DNA of 64,000 nt, from NCBI GenBank assembly GCA_039090855.1, contig CM077011.1, positions 32,755,501 to 32,819,500 on the forward strand, in the 5' to 3' direction. This document shows positions 43,996-55,028 of the stretch, piece after piece (position 1 is the stretch's first letter; every line of letters starts with the position of its first letter). Below the pieces are notes generated by a model. It saw nothing but the letters and a program-made list of their open reading frames with translations. It was not told the origin of the DNA and did no database searches. The stretch is from Macrothele yani. Lineage: Eukaryota; Arthropoda; Arachnida; Araneae; Macrothelidae. A program made the translations under genes and the position numbers.

Positions 43996-45403
43996 CACTG
44001 ACGGAAAAAAAAAATCCCAACACCACGAAAAAATAGTTGTAGAGGAGTGAAATGGCGGCAATACATTTGTATAGGTAACATATTTAATCGATTAAGGTTT
44101 CAAGATCACAGCTTATTGTAAGCGCGAGAAGAGCCATTTTAAATGTGAAATGCTGGTACATTAATAAACGGTGTAACCGCCAGAATGTTGAATGCAAGCA
44201 CGCAAACGTTCATGCATTGTGTCGTACAGGTGCTGGATGTCAGTTTGTGGGATGGAGTTCCATGCCTGTTGCACTTGGTCGGTCAATACAGGGACGGTTA
44301 ATGCCAGTTGGGGTGACGCTGGAGTTGTCGTCCAATGATGTCCCATACGTGCTCGATTGGTGAAAGATCTGGTGATCTAGCAGGCCACGGCAACATGTCG
44401 ACACTCTGTAGAGCATGTTGGGTTACAACAGTGGTATGCGGTTGGGCGTATTCTGTTGGAAAACACCCCTTGGAATGTTGTTCATGAATGGCAGCACAAC
44501 AGGTTGAATCACCAGACCGACGTACAACTGTGTCGTCAGGGTGCGTGGGATAACCACGAGAGTGCTCCTGCTGTCATTGGAAATTGTTCCCCAGACCATA
44601 ACTCCAGGTGTAGGTCCAGTGTGTCTCGGGCGCAGACAGGTTGGTTGCAGGCGCTCACCTGGCCTACTTCTAACCAACACACGGCCATCACTGGCACCCA
44701 GGCAGAACCGGCTTTCATCAGAAAACACAACAGATCTCCACTCCGTCCTCCAATGAGCTCTAGCTTGACACCACTGACGTCGCAAACGGGAGTGGTTTGG
44801 AGAAAGTGGAATGCACGCTACAGGGCGTCTGGCTCGGAGCTGTCCTTCAAGTAACCGATTTGTAACAGTTCGTTGTGTCACTGTGGTGGCAACTGCAGCT
44901 CGAATTGCTGCCGCAGACGCGGTACGATGTGACACGGCGGTCTTCCCTCTCAGTAGTGCCACGTGGCCGGCCGGAACCCGGTCTTCTTGAGGCAGTACCT
45001 TCCCATGAAAACCGCAGCCAACAATCATGCACAGTGGCTACATTCCTGCCAAGTCGTTCTGCAGTATTACGGAACAAAAATCCACCTTCTCGTAGCCCTA
45101 TTACACGACCTCGTTCAAACTCCGTGAGCTGTTGATAATGGCTTCTTCGTCTTCTTAAAGGCATTCTTGACTAACATCAACACACTACGTCGAATCTCAA
45201 CGATAACTAACGCTCACGAACGTTACAGCGCGTATTTACAGCAAACCTGCTTTGCATGTTCCGAGGGCGCTACCAGCGCCACACGTATGCGCCGAGCGCG
45301 AAATTTGCATAGACGTCATCTCACAGATGTACTCTCACCGCCTACCAACTGTCGTTTATCTAATACAACCCCTTCTTGGTGTTGGGATTTTTTTCCGTCA
45401 GTG
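43996..45403 (-). mobile_element. Tc1-like transposon Tc1-B2
   Basis: Family B ends (CACTGACGGAAAAAAAAAAT and complement) with TA at 43994-43995 and 45404-45405. Confidence 0.92.
44161..45164 (-). pseudogene. Tc1-B2 transposase pseudogene
   Basis: The ATG at 45164 opens MPLRRRRSHYQQLTEFERGR. The HTH and GSGRPRGTTERE linker are clear. A deletion near 44935 removes part of the RRMAVAH segment and shifts the frame. VVFSDESRFCLGASDGR keeps the first acid. FQQNTPNRI shows loss of the second Asp plus a frameshift. The end CIQHSGGYTVY lies at 44161. Confidence 0.87.
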
Positions 45404-45405
45404 TA

Positions 45406-46318
45406 TTTTATTATTTTTTGGATGCTTTTCTTGTGTAAGTTGGGCTTAATACTTTCTTTACTGGTGCATGAAACCATGCACTTTGGTATATTCATTTATA
45501 ATTATTTTTATTTTACTTTACAGCATTGTTCTTTTTTAGCCTTTTAATGTGGGTATTGGTGTTTTGGGTTTGCATGTAAGTTGATTGCATTTTCGTCCTT
45601 CTGTTCACTCTTGGAGTTAATACTGTTTTTCTGGTTTTGTGTTAAAGGAGTTGGTCTCCTTCTTCCCAAATTTGGCTGTTGATTTCTTTTCATTTTGGTT
45701 GTTTGCTTTTTCTGGTTGATTTTTTTGGTTTATGATTATGTTGTAAAAAATGTTTTGTATTCCTGGTTTTTTTGGCTGGTAATTGGTTTACTTTTTGTAA
45801 CAAGTTTAATTTCCCCTTTGGTCCATTGTTTGGCTGAATATTAATTGCTCACTCTCTTCAATTTAATTTTTATTGTGAGGTCGGGCAAATGTGTTTTAGT
45901 TTGCTGGGTTCGGGTTTTTATTATTTATCCCTTTTATTGACAATTTCCCCTAAATTTAATTGGTCCTTTTAGCAAACGAAAATAGCAGAAACCCACAATT
46001 CTCTGGTCTTAGTATATTAGTGAATGTTTTCTTGTTGCTTGCCCTTGACGAAGCCGACAGGGAGGCAGTCATTAATATGCTTCCCTGCATTCTGTTATTC
46101 GGCACTTTGCATCGTTTGAAGCTTGACTGGTTCGGAAGGTGTATTTGGTGTCCGTTGGTCTTTCTATTTTTATTTATCCTGTTCAAATTTTTGCTTTGCT
46201 TTGCCATATTGTTATTTGATTTTTCTCTTATGCAGCCTCTGGCGCTAACGAATTTCAAATTTGTTCGATGTTTTTTGTTGCTCCACGTTATTTGTTTTTG
46301 CTAATGCTTATATATATA
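45406..46318. other. G+T-rich stretch right of Tc1-B2
   Basis: T- and G-rich on the plus strand with no gene I recognise. It ends in a short TA microsatellite at about 46309-46320 that abuts Tc1-T. Confidence 0.45.
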
Positions 46319-46320
46319 TA

Positions 46321-47705
46321 CACGCTCATGGACAATGAAATTTGAGTACCTAGAGAAAAGCATGCTACAACCGCCAAACTTTGCAAATAGCTAGAATGCG
46401 TGCTGTTATGCAAATCATCCACGTTTGGGGCGATTACGCATGACCGCATACCCTGTGGTGGAGCTGCAAACACGAACCCGCAGCCTTATAAACCGGAGTG
46501 TAGTCGATGCCCCATGAAAGTGAATAGTACAGGTCGACGCAAGCAAGAGTACAGTGTGACAAGAATGCCGGGTAGAAGCCATAGACGTCGATTTATGCAA
46601 CTTACGGACTTTGAGAGAGGCCAGATCATCGAGCTGAAAACCGCAGGGTGGTCGGCGCGCCCTATCGACCGCCACGTGAATCCATCTGGCCGTACCGTCA
46701 GACTGTGTTGGGAGCAGTGAGCACGTGAAGGCACTGTCACGCGGCAGAGTGGTTCCGGACGGACCAGGAGGACCACCGGTGGAAGGAATCGACGGATCGG
46801 GCGCTAAGCTCGAACGGATCCCACGGAGACCCAGTCCACTGTACAGGCAGATGTAACGGCTCCTGTGTGCCCATGAACCATTTCACGACGATTCGCGGAA
46901 GCGAATCTGCTATCCCAGCGCCCCTGAGGTGTGCTTCAATTAACACCGGAACATCGCCGGTTCCGAGTGCAGTGGTGCCAGGTCAGAGCGACGTGTGGTG
47001 TTTAGCGATGTGTGCCGCTTCGTTTTGGGGACCTATGATCATGTCCTAGTTTTTCAGGTCCTCGGGTCAACGGCACAATCCCGACCTAGCTATCGAACGC
47101 CACACCTCCCCCACTGCAGGCATTGTGGTCTCAGCAGCCATTGCTTACGATAACCGATCAGCTCTAGTAGTGGTGCGTGGATCACTGACAGGCCAGCGGT
47201 ATGTGAAAGAGTTTCTACTGCCCCATGAGCGCCCATTCCTGGCCGGGATTGCAAGCGCGCTGTACCAGCAGGATAACGCCAGCCCGCACACTGCTCGGGC
47301 TAGCCCAGGACTGTCTACGTCACGTCCAAACACTTTCATGGCCTTCCCAGTCCCCGGACATATCCCTTATTGAGCATGTGTGGAAGCAATTGATACGCCC
47401 GCTGCCGCCGTGCCCCACTAGCCGGGGTTTAGAGCACACCGTCCATCACGTGGGGGTCAGACAACATCAGGCGTCTGTTTGCCTTCATGCCGGACTGTAT
47501 TGAAGCATGTATCGCCGCACGAAGAGGTGCGACGCGCTACTGAAGACGAACGGACTGCGTGCCACAGATCCCTCTGTAATTAATTGTCCTGCAGCTCTGT
47601 TTTTGCCATGATGTGTATCATTCATCTGTATCATTACGTCCATAAAATTTCAGTTCAATCCGATGCTTCCTTCTTGGTGCGCAAATTTCATTGCTGAAGT
47701 TACAT
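46321..47705 (+). mobile_element. Tc1-like transposon Tc1-T
   Basis: CAATGAAATTTG near the left end (about 46333) is mirrored by CAAATTTCATTG near the right end (about 47683). The left end abuts a TA run. The outermost bases of the right end are uncertain. Confidence 0.65.
46565..47543 (+). pseudogene. Tc1-T transposase pseudogene
   Basis: The ATG at 46565 gives MPGRSHRRRFMQLTDFERGQ and IIELKTAGWSARPIDRHVNP (HTH). A TGA follows at about 46718, where Trp, Cys or Arg is expected. Later fragments include SAAIAYDNRSALVVVRGSLT, YQQDNASPHTAR (second acid) and DISLIEHVWKQL (Glu) in shifting frames. The end CIAARRGATRY and a TGA lie at 47541-47543. The first-acid region is disrupted. Confidence 0.8.
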
Positions 47706-47710
47706 TGGTA

Positions 47711-48172
47711 GTGAGACACTTTGAGGCTCTCGTTACAGAGGCTCATGTTGTCGAATTCATTTGAAGTGTCGTGCTGTTAGCTATTTTTAACAGGTAACCT
47801 GTTGGTTACCAATTATTAACATTGATGAACTTTCCAAGGGATGTACCTTTGAAACCAGTAAAGACTATTTCTGTAAGTAAGACTACAGACCGTTAGAAGC
47901 CTAATATTGCCCATTGAGTAATTAAGGATTTTGTGATTATTTTCTGGAGCAGTACGTTAAAAAACTCCAGTGTTACAAGTATTACAGATGCAATATAAGG
48001 AATGTTTTTAAGGGTACAGACTTTCAATTCCATAGCATAAGTGCAAATATATACATATGAAAACAGTATAATTAGTATAAGACAATTACAGAAATTAAAA
48101 TAATTCCAGAAAATTTAGTATAATATCATTTTCGGACTTAATTACCTCATGAGCTATATATGGCATACTTAC
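47711..48172. other. TRPC intron, donor side
   Basis: Intronic sequence downstream of the 48173-48410 exon, with nothing recognisable. Confidence 0.4.
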
Positions 48173-48410
48173 GTATGGTTTCCCAACAACATAAATCTTT
48201 TCTTCGTGCTGTAACAGAACCTCAACTGCCTCCACATATTCCTCGCTAATCGCATGAAGTAGAGCATCATTTGCCTTGATGCCGTTGTCCAAGAGCAAAT
48301 CGATAAGTTCCATATTCTCATTTTCAATGGCAACCACCAAAGCTGTCCTTCCGACAGCATCTCTGCAATTGATGTTGAATCTTGGATTTCTCTTGTGCTT
48401 CTCCAGCAAG
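48173..48410 (-). CDS. TRPC-type cation channel, ankyrin-repeat exon
   Basis: This 238-bp exon has acceptor CCTTATTTCAG|CTTGCTGG at 48411 and donor CCATAC|GTAAGT at 48172. It enters in phase 2 (completing AG|C, Ser) and leaves in phase 0. The peptide includes [60 protein letters not shown] and GKPY. The two ankyrin-like units and the [15 protein letters not shown] signature are diagnostic of TRPC channels. GKPY runs directly into SWEAVD of the next exon, about 21.1 kb away. Confidence 0.95.
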
Positions 48411-48727
48411 CTGAAATAAGGAGACAAAATCATGCTGTTAATGTCCATAGAAATGTTAGTAAAAAGTGATTGTAGGTATAAAGTATACAGTTCGTTTTGC
48501 AAAAGAGTTAATTCACATTACTTCAAATTATCAAACTCATCGGTCCAATGCTTCATTAAAATTTCATCTCACAGAACATTTATGTCAAGCATTTGAAATT
48601 TCTCATTTTTACTTGAAGAACGAGTTGTGTTTCGTAGTTCAAACCGTAGGACGAATTGAGCTAGCCTGGACAACTAGTGTATGCACTTCTCAAAACCTAA
48701 ATTTCTAGAATAAGAATAGGCATGGCA
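48411..48727. other. TRPC intron, acceptor side
   Basis: Intronic sequence upstream of the ankyrin exon, with no element recognised before the minisatellite. Confidence 0.4.
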
Positions 48728-49002
48728 AGATTGCTTATTATAGCTTCTTGATGCATGGTAGATTGCTTATTATAGCTTCTTGATGCATGGTAGATTGCTT
48801 ACTATAGCTTCTTGATGTATTTAAATTGCTTAAGATTGCTTATTATAGCTTGCTTATTATAGCTTCTTGATGCATGGTAGATTGCTTGTTATAGCTCCTT
48901 GATGCATGGTAGATTGCTCATTACAGCTTCTTGATGCATGGTCGATTGCGTATTATAGCTTCTTGATGCATGGTAGATTGCTTGTTATAGCTTCTTCATG
49001 CA
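48728..49002. repeat. 32-bp minisatellite, about 8-9 copies
   Basis: AGATTGCTTATTATAGCTTC plus TTGATGCATGGT repeats, with a few substitutions and one irregular region near 48810-48855. It lies about 320 bp from the ankyrin exon of the TRPC gene. Confidence 0.92.
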
Positions 49003-49246
49003 AGCTCCCACAGTGAGACAAAAAGCGCCAAGCACCACGGACGCTCACGAAAACAGAAACAAAAGTCTGATATTAAAACATAGCAAAATAACACATACAA
49101 AGCGAATAAACAACCCGCAAGGGTTAAAAGGGAAAATGCGAAAAAGATGGACTGCATATTTGAAACAAACCAACTCATCATAAAAGTTACAGAACGGACA
49201 AATTAGTAGGTTAAATGGCTTTTCAGAAACTCTGAATCGCCTTTCA
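49003..49246. other. A-rich unassigned sequence left of Tc1-B3
   Basis: A short Lys-rich open frame (48998-49183) shows no recognisable domain. The sequence right of Tc1-B3 has the same character. Confidence 0.35.
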
Positions 49247-49248
49247 TA

Positions 49249-50678
49249 CACTGACGGAAAAAAAAAAAACCCCAACACCACGAAAAAATAGTTGTAGAGG
49301 AATGAAATGGCGGCAATACATTTGTATAGGTAACATATTTAATCGATTAAGGTTTCAAGATCACAGCTTACTGTAAGCGCGAGAAGAGCCATTTTACATG
49401 TGAAATGCTGGTACATTAATAACCGGTGTAACCGCCAGAATGTTGAATGCAAGCACGCAAACGTTTATGCATTGTGTCGTACAGGTGCTGGATGTCAGTT
49501 TGTGGGATGGAGTTACATGCCTGTTGCACTTGGTCGGTCAATACAGGGACGGTTAATGCTGGTTGGGGGTGACGCTGGAGTTGTCGTCCAATGATGTCCC
49601 CTACGTGCTCGATTGGTGACAGATCTGGTGATCTAGCAGGCCACGGCAACATGTCGACACTCTGTAGAGCATGTTGGGTTACAACAGCGGTATGCGGCGA
49701 GCGTTATTCTGTTGGAAAAGACCCCCTGGAATGCTGTTCATGAATGGCAGCACAACAGGTTGAATCACCAGACCGACGTACAACTGTGCCGTCAGGGTGC
49801 GTGGGATAACCACGAGAGTGCTCCTGCTGTCATACGAAATTGCTCCCCAGACCATAACTCCAGGTGTAGGTCCAGTTTGTCTCGGCCGCAGACAGGTTGG
49901 TTGCAGGCGCTCACCTGGCCACCTTCTAACCAACACACGGCCACCACTGGCACCCAGGCAGAACCGGCTTTCATCAGAAAACACAACAGATCTCCACTCC
50001 GTCCTCCAATGAGCTCTAGCTTGACACCCCTGACGTCGCAAACGGGAGTGGTTTGGAGAAAGTGGAATGCACGCTACAGGGAGTCTGGCTCGGAGCAGTC
50101 CTTCAAGTAACCGATTTGTAACAGTTCGTTGTGTCACTGTGGTGGCAACTGCAACTGGAATTGCTGCCGCAGACGCGGTACGATGCGCCACGGCCATACG
50201 CCGTACACGGCGCTCTTCCCTCTCAGTAGTGCCACGTGGCCGGCCGGAACCCGGTCTTCTTGAGGCAGTACCTTCCCTTGACCACCGCAGCCAACAATCA
50301 TGCACAGTGGCTACATTCCTGCCAAGTCGTTCTGCAATATTGCGGAACGAAAATCCACCTTCTCGTAGCCCTATTACACGACCTCGTTCAAACTCCATGA
50401 GCTGTTGATAATGGCTTCTTCGTCTTCTTAAAGGCATTCTTGACTAACATCAACACACTACGGCGAATCTCAACGAAAACTATCGCTCACGAACGTTACA
50501 GCGCGTATTTACAGCAAACTTGCTTTGCATGTTCCGAGGGGCGCTACTAGCGTCACACGTAGGCTCCGAGCGCGAAATTTGCATAGACGTCTTCTTACAG
50601 ATGTACTCTCACTGCCTACCAACTGTCGTTTATCTAACACAACCCCTTCTTGGTGTTGGGAATTTTTTTCCGTCAGTG
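49249..50678 (-). mobile_element. Tc1-like transposon Tc1-B3
   Basis: Family B ends with TA at 49247-49248 and 50679-50680. The length is 1.43 kb, the same as Tc1-B1. Confidence 0.93.
49416..50437 (-). pseudogene. Tc1-B3 transposase pseudogene
   Basis: The ATG at 50437 (MPLRRRRSHYQQLMEFERGR) opens about 250 codons that are uninterrupted. They run through NIAERLGRNVATVHDCW, VVFSDESRFCLGASGGR and TPGVMVWGAISYDSRST to LFQQNNAR, where the second catalytic Asp is Asn. A one-base loss near 49697 shifts the frame. WPARSPDLSPIEHVGDI and CIQHSGGYTGY follow in the other frame. Confidence 0.9.
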
Positions 50679-50680
50679 TA

Positions 50681-51340
50681 TTTGGTACAAAATTAGAAAA
50701 TGAGCAAGTCAGCGACAAAAACGACGACTCAGGCACAAAAAGCAAAAAATAGTCAGGGGTGGATTACACCTCCAACATATAGAAACAGTGTAGTCACACA
50801 GCACGTCGCACTAGATGAAACGGCAAAGCCCAATGCGAAGACGTGTGAGTTCAACTTCCTCTCCAGGTTTCAGATGAAAGCTTGAAGGCCATAGTTTTAG
50901 ATCGGAATTAATACTTTACAAATTGTATCCACCTGCTATTTCTAAAATACCTATCGCGTACCCTTAACATGTGACCGAGTATCACAACGTAAATTCTAGT
51001 GATTCAGTAACAATGCACTGACTACCAAAGAGGTAAAGGGCCTGTTAGCAGCATCAGAAGACTCGTTTTCTTGGATCCCAACACGTTTGAAAATTTAGCA
51101 GAAACGGAAATGAAAACCCAGATTTACATCTTACAGGGCTTAAGAAAGGATGGCCTGCAATTCCCTCAGAGGAAATCGTCTGTAAAACAATTGAGAAATC
51201 CAGATTATCTATAGCACGTCCATGAGGCTTCGTCTTTGTGTGTCGAAGTGCAAGGCATGCAGTATCCATCTCTGCTGTAACCATAGTTTCCTCTGTTGGA
51301 TTGATACACGGAGGCAACTATGCTTACAGCATATAATTGA
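50681..51340. other. Unassigned sequence between Tc1-B3 and Tc1-Y
   Basis: Short open frames only, with no recognised domain or element ends. Confidence 0.35.
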
Positions 51341-51369
51341 TACACCAAAGAGCCAAACAGTTTGACCAA

Positions 51370-52795
51370 ATATGATGTTGGTCCTCCACGCGCCCGCAAA
51401 ACAGTTCTTACCAGGCGAGGCATTGACGCTACAAGATTTCTAAAGGTGTTTTGTGGTATATGGTACAAACACCTTTCCGGTGTTTGTACCAGATACCACA
51501 GATACCACTTTTCCTTTTAACTCGTGTAAGGTATGTGGTTGAGCAGCTGGAGATTGGATTCGTTGTTCCAACACAAACTACAGATGCTTCACATAAAACA
51601 GAGGTCATCGCTCTTTCCACTATTAAAAGTGAGTCACGGAGAAATTCTCATTGGACACCACCGAGAATCGGACCTTGGGTCTTCCAGTTACGCGCCGGAT
51701 ATGCTTCCACTGCACCACAGATGCCTCGACCCCTCACCCCCACCCCAGGCTCACACACACAAACTGCCAAGCCAATTTGGCAGGTTGCCTCTTGGAGCCT
51801 CGCACAATGCTGGGGACTCACCAAAGAGGGCAAGCAGCAACAGAACAAATAATTAGAAGGCGAATGAATAATTAATACAGACATTTGACGTGGACCAGGA
51901 ACAACAAACAGAGGTCATCGGTTCACGTCAAATGTCTGTATTAATTACAGATGCTTCATTGGATTGATGTCTGGGGAATTGGAGGACAGGGCAACACCTG
52001 GAAGTCTTCCTCGTGTTCCGGGAACCATTCACGAAAAATCCGGTAAGTTCGGCGCGGTGCATTATCTTTCTGAAAGAAGGCAATACTAGAGGAGAATACC
52101 ATGAAAGGGTGTGCTTACGTTGCTATGAAAGGATGTGCCTGGTCTGCAATCACGTTTAGGTAGACATCATAGTTTGCTGCACATGCATGACTCAACTCAG
52201 GGTTTCTCAACAGATCGCTGCCCAAAGCATTACACTTCCTACAACGGCTTGTTTTCGTCCCCTTGTTGGTAACACTTTCCCAGATAAACGAAGCACACGT
52301 TCTTGCCCGTTCACATGGTGCAAAAGAAAACAAGATTCACCGAACCAGAGGGCTTTCTTCCAATCATTCAGGATGCAGCTTTGCTCGGATGCCCATTGTA
52401 GGCGTTTTCGACGTCAAACTGAGTTTAGCATGAACAACCGTAGCGTCCAGCGGTTACGTAGGCCCATGTTGAGCAGGGTTTGATGTACCGTGTGTTTGTG
52501 ACACATTAGTCCCGTCACCAGCATTAAAATTGCCGACGAGTTGCGCCACAGTATTCCTTCTGTTGGCACGTGCCATACGGTATAGCTTTCATTCACCTCT
52601 AACATCGATGAGCTGTGTGGTCGGTTCATACCTTGCCGGTGGTTTGTGGTTTATTCTTCCTCGGATCACATTTTGAAGGTACTAACTGTGGCTGATCGTG
52701 AGCACCCCACAAGCCTAACCGTCTCGAAAATGCTCTGACTTAGTAGTCCAGCCACTACAATTTGACCTTTACCTTAAGACCACTGCGTTGCGCAT
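51370..52795 (-). pseudogene. Tc1-Y transposase pseudogene
   Basis: From about 52795 (MRNAVVLR), shifting frames show the HTH region, a FNAGDGTNVSQTH-like linker decay, and LWFGESCFLLHHVNGQERVL with Gly where the first Asp of SDES is expected. VASMPRLVRTVLRARGGPTS near 51370-51430 is the typical Tc1 C-terminus. A SINE-2 interrupts the region between the first acid and the C-terminus. Old and inactive. Confidence 0.7.
51605..51945 (-). mobile_element. SINE-2 copy with rearranged tail
   Basis: The minus-strand tRNA-like head (TGGTGCAGTGGAAGCATATC, then CCGGCGCGTAACTGGAAGA) matches the copies at 7.5 kb. At 51870-51945 the tail segment ATTAATACAGACATTTGACG is repeated in inverted orientation, so the insertion is rearranged. 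Confidence 0.65.
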
Positions 52796-52955
52796 TTGAA
52801 GAACAAGAATAATGCTTATTACACTCCGTCGTTTACCTTCAGCTACAAGTTGCATAAAGAAGCGTTGATCATAATGTTTTGGCTCTTCGGTGTTTACATA
52901 TACGGGGTGTTTCCAAGAGTGGTATACAACTTTGCAAGATAATAGAAAGGAAATA

Positions 52956-54173
52956 CACTATCTACCAACAAGTAATTCGACACCCCTGCAATCGAAGATA
53001 TTTGCGGTCCTAATACACGTCACGGCCGCCGCCGTTAAATATCGTATGGAAAACAGCAACATAACCAGTCGTATGCAAGATGCCACGCAGTTGGGAGCTC
53101 TCTGATTTCAAGAAAGGTGTAATTGTCGGGTATCACAGAAATGGCCGATCCATACGTGACATATCCAGCGAGTCGAAGAACCCAAAATCGACAGTGGCCT
53201 ACGTGATTGGCATGTGGAAGATGAGAGGTGACTGTCGGAATGTGCCTGACTCGGCAGACACACACAACTGGGAGTTAGAGACCGACCGGTGCTGGCCAGA
53301 GAAATTCGGAAGAACCGCACCAAATCGATGGGCCACATCCGCGAGGAGTTTCAACAGGCATCCGGGAGTGTTCTTGCGATGAATACCATCCGTAAAGAAA
53401 TCCCATCTGCTCGGTTATCATGCACGTGCTGCCGCCCACAAGCCTTTGATCACCAAGTCCAATAGCGCTGCTCGGCTAACGTGATACAAAGATCTTTGAC
53501 AGTGAACCGTTGAACACTGGGAACAGGTTCTCTGAAGCGACGAATCAAGGTTCACCCTCTACCGTGCGGATGGCACGGTCTGGGTTTGGCGTCTGCCTGG
53601 AGAACGCCTCCTGCCGGAATGTATTGTGCCAACTGTGAAGTTCGGCGGCGGTGGAATTATGCTATGGGGGTGTTTCATCTGGAAAGGCACGGGACCCTTT
53701 GTCGCAATTCCTGGTAGACTCAACGCCGAGACCTACTGCACCATTTTGGATGACCATGCGCTTCCTACGTTTTGGACGTTTTACGGGGTGGACCCATGTT
53801 ACTTTTCGATGACAATGCCACCTGTCATGTTGCGAGGTCCACCATGGTTTGGTATGGTGACAAAGGGGTTAATCGAATGGACTGGCCTGTGCAGAGCCCG
53901 GACCTTAACCCTATCGAACACCTCTGGGACGAGTTGGAGCGTCGACTTAAGGGGTGCCCCCACCTTCCGAAATCGGTGAAGGAACTGACCTGTCTTCTCC
54001 AAGCCGAGTGGAAGAAAATACCGCTAGCTGTCGTACAACGCCTGGTTGAGAGTATGCCTCGGAGGATCGCAGCTGTAATCGCCGCTCGTGGAGGCTCCAC
54101 CAACTATTGAAGGTGAATAAACTTCGTTTTCCTTTGCTATCAAAGGTGTCCAATTACTTGGTGGTAGATAGTG
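52956..54173 (+). mobile_element. Tc1-like transposon Tc1-C3, nested in element X
   Basis: Family C ends with TA at 52954-52955 and 54174-54175. The length is 1.22 kb. It starts about 50 bp inside the left end of element X. Confidence 0.92.
53080..54110 (+). pseudogene. Tc1-C3 transposase pseudogene
   Basis: The ATG at 53080 (MPRSWELSDFKKGVIVGYHR) leads through the HTH (STVAYVIGMWKMRGDCRNV), then frame changes near 53250, 53395 and 53500. [20 protein letters not shown] and [16 protein letters not shown] (second acid) follow. [20 protein letters not shown] holds the Glu, and it ends AAVIAARGGSTNY and a stop at 54108-54110. The region before the first acid is badly eroded. It is the only family C copy that keeps the region deleted in C2. 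Confidence 0.87.
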
Positions 54174-54697
54174 TAGGAACAGATGAACAATTAGTCTTAC
54201 TGAGCAAATGTAGAGTAACCAGGTCTTTCTGGCTTGCTACAATCCCGTTCTCAAGCTAAAGAATGCCACCGATACGAGCCGCGACGTGATTAAATCCAAG
54301 TTGACAAGACCAAGATGCAACAGCTCGTAGTGACGTAAGTAGCACGCCAGACAACCAATTGGCACAAGATCAAAACGGCAAAAGGAATTCATGTTTTCTA
54401 AATATTAAATAATGTTTGGAGGAACCAAGTTCTCAACACAATTTCTCCAGGTTTGAGGAACGTTGGTAGGTACATCCATCATTATACAATATAATAAATA
54501 AACTCTCAGTAAAGAAAGCGTCTCGTTTGTCTGTAGTGAAATCTAGGCATTTTCAATCGTCCCATTTAGGTGTTTAATGGCGTTGAATCACAGTTCTAGC
54601 TAGCGCAGTTGAGGCAGACCTAGTTCTGCAACTGGAAGTTTCGACACAGACTCAAATTTCGATGTTACTGCCTCCAGTAATTCTGCAGACCTGTAGT

Positions 54698-55027
54698 CTA
54701 TATACTGCCACACTCGGCATAGCATATCAGGCGTATCAGCAGCAGGGCGGTATTAATTCTTCTACGCAGCTCATTGATATTGGTTGGTAGTGGTGGTACA
54801 TATACACGATCTTTCTTTAGCAAAGCCCCACAAGAAAAAATCTGGCTGTGTAAGGTCGGAGAAATGAGGTGGCCATGCCACAGGCGCATATCTACGGATC
54901 CACCTATCTATAAAACGGGTGTTTGGGTACGACTTTACGTCGTTTAGGCAATGCGGGGGTGCTTCATCTCGCTGGAAGTGTAGGTGTCCAAAGTGGTCAA
55001 CGTCGGGATAAGTTACTGTTGCAGCAT
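54698..55027 (-). pseudogene. Element X transposase, C-terminal fragment
   Basis: The minus frame reads VTYPDVDHFGHLHFQRDEAP (second Asp), RWIRRYAPVAWPPHFSDLTQ and PDFFLWGFAKERS (third Asp). The pattern WPP..SDLT..DFFLWG is shared with the transposase at 57.4-58.5 kb. About 41 residues lie between the two acids. The N-terminal half is absent, either deleted or left beyond the Tc1-A4 insertion at 55029. Confidence 0.75.
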
Positions 55028-55028
55028 G

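Larger units (their letters stand above)
51343..52892 (-). mobile_element. Tc1-like transposon Tc1-Y with inserted SINE-2
   Basis: The left end CACCAAAGAGCCAAACAGTT and the complement of the right end, CACCGAAGAGCCAAAACATT, agree. TA flanks the left end and TT the right, probably a mutated TA. Net of the SINE it is about 1.2 kb. Confidence 0.82.
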
